A stretch of 64,000 nt of DNA from the NCBI RefSeq assembly GCF_003391055.1, contig NZ_QUAJ01000010.1, forward strand, positions 33,228 through 97,227, given 5' to 3'. Under the pieces are notes generated by a model, which searched no databases, was not told the DNA's origin, and saw only the letters and a list, made by a program, of their open reading frames with translations. The DNA is from Psychrilyobacter piezotolerans. GTDB taxonomy: Bacteria; Fusobacteriota; Fusobacteriia; Fusobacteriales; Fusobacteriaceae. Positions within the stretch are counted from its first letter, which is position 1; each line of letters starts with the position of its first letter. Shown here piece by piece: positions 61,178 through 64,000 of the stretch. The position numbers and the translations under genes are program-made.

Positions 61178-62047
61178 ATGAAAAATAAAGTAGATTATCT
61201 TACAGTATATTTAGGCTGTTTTATTCAGGCCTTTGCCATTACCTGCATATTAAAGCCTAACAATCTCACTGTTGGCGGAATAACAGGACTCTCATTGACT
61301 ATAGGTAAGTTAATATCTATAAACTACACCTATATATATTATTTTATCTGTCTTATAATACTTTCTTCCGCCAAGATTTTCTTAGGAAACAAAGAAGCCG
61401 GGAAGATAATTCTTCTTTCTACAACCTATCCTTTAATTTTAATGCTCATGAATAATTTCAGTTTTAATTTTTTGAGTGATACCCCAGATAAATTATTAAT
61501 CTGCATATATTATGGAGTTTTTATGGGAGTAGGAACAGGTCTTGTCTTAAAAAAAGGGTTTTCCCAAGGCAGTTCAGATACCTTAGCTAAGGTAATTCAA
61601 AAAAAAATATTTCCATTTATAGGGATAAGTCAAGTAATGCTCTGTATAGACATATTTATCCTGCTTATATCCAGTTTTGTTTTCGGGAAAACTGCTGTAT
61701 TATACGCTATCATCATTCAAACGGTATACAGTAAATCTATAAATGTGGTTTTATTTGGATTTGGATCATCACTGGTAAAAGTGGTTATTATAAGTGATAA
61801 AAAAGAGGAGATTGAAAAATTTCTGATAGATAAAATCCATAGAAGATACAGTATCGGGTTCCTTAAAGGAAATCATAGTGAAGAAAAAAGAGAAAAAATC
61901 ATTTCAATTTGTTCCTTGAGGGAAGCCATGCTGATAAAAGATTTTATAAGTAAAATAGATATAGATGCCTTTATAAATTTTGTTCCAATCATTTCAGCCT
62001 GGGGAAAGGATAATGGATTGGAAAAATTAGAATTAGATATTGAATAA
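61178..62047 (+). CDS. YitT family membrane protein
   Basis: A 289-residue protein with five to six hydrophobic helices (to about 200), the N-terminus YLGCFIQAFAITCILKPNNLTVGGITGLS and KKGFSQGSSDTLAKVI typical of YitT, then a cytosolic DUF2179-like domain (about 205-285). The function of YitT proteins is unclear. A decayed partial copy lies directly downstream. Confidence 0.92.
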   Translation: MKNKVDYLTVYLGCFIQAFAITCILKPNNLTVGGITGLSLTIGKLISINYTYIYYFICLIILSSAKIFLGNKEAGKIILLSTTYPLILMLMNNFSFNFLSDTPDKLLICIYYGVFMGVGTGLVLKKGFSQGSSDTLAKVIQKKIFPFIGISQVMLCIDIFILLISSFVFGKTAVLYAIIIQTVYSKSINVVLFGFGSSLVKVVIISDKKEEIEKFLIDKIHRRYSIGFLKGNHSEEKREKIISICSLREAMLIKDFISKIDIDAFINFVPIISAWGKDNGLEKLELDIE

Positions 62048-62280
62048 TAATTTGGAGGGTAGGAGCGGCTCTTGTCTTAAAAAAAAGGTTTTCTTAAGGG
62101 AGTTCCCATACCTTAGCTAAGGTAATTAAAAAAACTATTTCCATTTATAGGACCTTGCGTTGTATAATAAAATGCAAGAAAAAATCCTGCCCAATCTGTG
62201 TCCCGGCAAACATTAAAGAAAAGTTGGGAAAAGATAATGGCTGGAAAATCTAAAATTAGATTTTGAATAACAATTTGGAG
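62048..62280 (+). pseudogene. decayed fragments of a second yitT copy
   Basis: 62062-62155 matches the intact gene around 61526-61623 (GTAGGA-x-CTTGTCTTAAAAAAA, then TACCTTAGCTAAGGTAATT), and 62225-62280 matches the gene end and following spacer (about 61999-62055, including GGAAAAGATAATGG and AATTTGGAGG). The middle is lost and frames are broken. It arose from a tandem duplication followed by deletion. Confidence 0.85.
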
Positions 62281-62287
62281 GTTATAT

Positions 62288-63211
62288 ATGAAATTATCAA
62301 GTTACCTGAATCCTAAGTGTATCTATCTGAATTTAGAAGGAGATACCAAGGAAGATATCATCGGTCAAATGATAGATAATACGGCTAAATACGACAAAAC
62401 ATTTCACGAATCTGTGGATTTAATCAGAAAATCGGTTTTCGCAAGGGAAGCTGAGGTTTCTACTGCTATGGGGAGCGGGATTGCTATACCTCATGCCAGG
62501 GTGGATGGATATGACGATATCCTCATCTCTATAGGTATCATGAAGGAGCCCATAGAATGTGATATGGCAGATCTGAGAAATAAAGATCTGGTAAAAATAT
62601 TCTTTATGATCACAGCCGAAACTTTAAAGAGTAAGGTTATCTTAAAGATCATGTCTTCTATCACTAAGATAGCCATGAAAGATAAGGTCCTGTTGGAAAA
62701 ACTAAAAAATGCCAAGAGCCCGGCCGAAGTCTATGATCTTTTAAGTGATATCAATGTAAAGATTGAAAACAAGATCACAGCTGAAGATGTTATGGACCCC
62801 ACAATAAAACCGGTGAGCCCCTATGATACCCTGGACGATATAGCCAGAAGGCTTATCACAGAGGAAAAACCGGGATTTCCGGTAGTGGATGACAACGGAA
62901 ATTTCCTGGGAGAGATGACCGAAAGGGAGCTTATCTCCTTTGGTATGCCGGACTACACCTCGGTAATGGATGACTTGGATTTTTTCACCATAGGGGAACC
63001 CTTTGAGGAATATCTAAAAAATGAAAAAACAGCCAGAATTCAGGATATTTACAGAAAAAAAACAACAGTTGTAGACAGAAAAACTCCTATAATGGAAATA
63101 TGCCTGCTCATGGTAAATAAAGGATTTACCAGGATATATGTAGTTGAAAATGGTAAATATTACGGAACTATCTTGAGATCACATATAATCAAAAAAGTTT
63201 TACATATATAA
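62288..63211 (+). CDS. PTS EIIA-type domain fused to two CBS domains
   Basis: A 307-residue protein. Residues 1-150 form a fructose/nitrogen-type EIIA domain with phospho-His69 in GSGIAIPHARVDG. Residues about 162-307 hold two CBS modules (TAEDVMDPTIKPVSPYDTL, then GFPVVDDNGNFLGEMTERELI; and IQDIYRKKTTVVDRKTPIMEI). No EIIB/EIIC genes are nearby. It is followed by an ion/anion transporter, so a regulatory role through phosphorylation and nucleotide binding is likely. Confidence 0.9.
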   Translation: MKLSSYLNPKCIYLNLEGDTKEDIIGQMIDNTAKYDKTFHESVDLIRKSVFAREAEVSTAMGSGIAIPHARVDGYDDILISIGIMKEPIECDMADLRNKDLVKIFFMITAETLKSKVILKIMSSITKIAMKDKVLLEKLKNAKSPAEVYDLLSDINVKIENKITAEDVMDPTIKPVSPYDTLDDIARRLITEEKPGFPVVDDNGNFLGEMTERELISFGMPDYTSVMDDLDFFTIGEPFEEYLKNEKTARIQDIYRKKTTVVDRKTPIMEICLLMVNKGFTRIYVVENGKYYGTILRSHIIKKVLHI

Positions 63212-63237
63212 GTTTAGGTATTTAGGAGGAAAGAAAG

Positions 63238-64000
63238 ATGCAATTAGCAATAGGTTTAATCATATTTATAACGACATTTTATTTGATAATAACAGAAAAA
63301 GTCCCAGGTCCCATAGCCACTCTTTTAGGGGGGCTGTCCATGGCACTTGTGGGAATCATAAATGAACACGAAGCACTCCATGCCATCGGCTCCAGACTGG
63401 AAATAATACTCCTGCTGGTAGGGATGATGATCATCGTTCATTTTATCTCCGAAACAGGAGTCTTCCAGTATTTAGCAGTAAAGGTAGCACAATTAGTAAA
63501 GGGAGAACCCTTTCCCTTACTGGTACTTCTGGCAGTAATAACTGCAGTCTGTTCAGCATTTTTGGACAATGTAACCACTATCTTACTCATGGCACCGGTA
63601 TCTATCTTACTGGCAAACCAGCTGAAAGTTGACCCCTTCGTATACATCATGACCCTCATTATGTCGGCCAACATAGGGGGATTAGCTACATTGATCGGGG
63701 ATCCTACCCAGCTGATAATAGGAGCAGAGGGTAAGATAGGTTTCAATGATTTTTTAATCAATACAGCTCCAATAGCCATTATTTCACTGATTATATTAAT
63801 AATTACAGTCTATTTTATGTACGGCAGAAAGATGGTTGTCTCCAGAGATCTAAAAGCCAGGGTCATGGAACTCGATGCATCCAGATCCTTAAAAAACATA
63901 AGATTATTACAGGAATCTGCTACTATATTTGCCCTGGTAATCTTTGGATTTTTGATGAATAACTTCATCGATAAGGGACTGGCTATAATGGCTCTCAGTG
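63238..64000 (+). CDS. ArsB/NhaD-superfamily transporter, N-terminal part (runs off the window)
   Basis: The frame is open from the ATG at 63238 (AGGAGGAAAG upstream) to the window end, 254 codons. It begins MQLAIGLIIFITTFYLIITE and has membrane helices with DNVTTILLMAPVSILLANQL and SANIGGLATLIGDPTQLIIG, the characteristic half-helix motifs of the ArsB/NhaD ion transporter superfamily. The family has about 420-430 residues. The EIIA-CBS protein directly upstream probably regulates it. Ion substrate unknown (Na+/H+ or an anion). Confidence 0.92.
   Translation, partial: MQLAIGLIIFITTFYLIITEKVPGPIATLLGGLSMALVGIINEHEALHAIGSRLEIILLLVGMMIIVHFISETGVFQYLAVKVAQLVKGEPFPLLVLLAVITAVCSAFLDNVTTILLMAPVSILLANQLKVDPFVYIMTLIMSANIGGLATLIGDPTQLIIGAEGKIGFNDFLINTAPIAIISLIILIITVYFMYGRKMVVSRDLKARVMELDASRSLKNIRLLQESATIFALVIFGFLMNNFIDKGLAIMALS

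Overview
The window is low-GC, gene-dense anaerobe DNA. The protein set fits Fusobacteriota of the Psychrilyobacter/Ilyobacter/Propionigenium kind: a glycyl-radical hydroxyproline dehydratase, ornithine racemase, two AGCS symporters, a DUF4911 gene near rsmA and many YwqK/MORN-like repeat proteins. This placement is inferred from gene content, not from a marker gene. There is no rRNA, tRNA, IS element, prophage or CRISPR array.

Layout. 1-2.9 kb: a partial MATE exporter divergent from a MerR regulator across a MerR-type promoter, then a cyclase-family hydrolase. 3.0-8.9 kb: a threonine operon (asd, hom, lysC, an APH-type homoserine kinase, thrC) behind a promoter, a Thr/Ile-rich leader peptide and an attenuator-like terminator. 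8.9-10.3 kb: a tandem glycine riboswitch and terminator ahead of threonine aldolase. 10.4-15.6 kb: small accessory genes, including a peroxiredoxin-like gene with an in-frame UGA and a SECIS-like hairpin (probable selenoprotein), and acetyltransferases. 15.8-21.3 kb: an AGCS symporter and a RocB-like M20 peptidase next to a GlnK/GlnL-like two-component system. 21.3-32 kb: an accessory region with small unknown genes, YwqK-like proteins, broken genes (nitroreductase, amidohydrolase, epimerase, prepilin) and a 1.6 kb stretch of hairpins with two promoter-plus-terminator units that look like small RNAs.

32-41.3 kb: an SDR enzyme, a candidate structured RNA, a RelA/SpoT-like synthetase, acylphosphatase, Ppx/GppA, an AIM24 protein, a heterodimeric ABC exporter, GNAT and a CHI-like exported protein. 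41.4-50.3 kb: amino-acid fermentation genes, namely ornithine racemase, an XRE-cupin regulator, the HypD activase, HypD, ProC, PpnP and an aminopeptidase P. Together these would release proline or hydroxyproline from peptides and convert hydroxyproline to proline. 50.4-56.0 kb (minus): RNA-modification and purine-salvage genes (SPOUT methyltransferase, gamma carbonic anhydrase, trmD, rimM, khpA, thioesterase, DUF4911, rsmA, two hpt). 56.3-64 kb (plus): a second AGCS symporter, a DeoR regulator, an MFS transporter and a TIM-barrel isomerase, then YitT with a decayed partial copy, an EIIA-CBS protein and a truncated ArsB/NhaD-type transporter.

Most notable: the selenocysteine-type peroxiredoxin, the leader-peptide and riboswitch control of the threonine-to-glycine route, the unidentified structured RNAs at 29-30 kb and 33 kb, and two contact-surface type genes (prepilin and a YwqK-like protein) each put out of frame by one base in a poly-A run.
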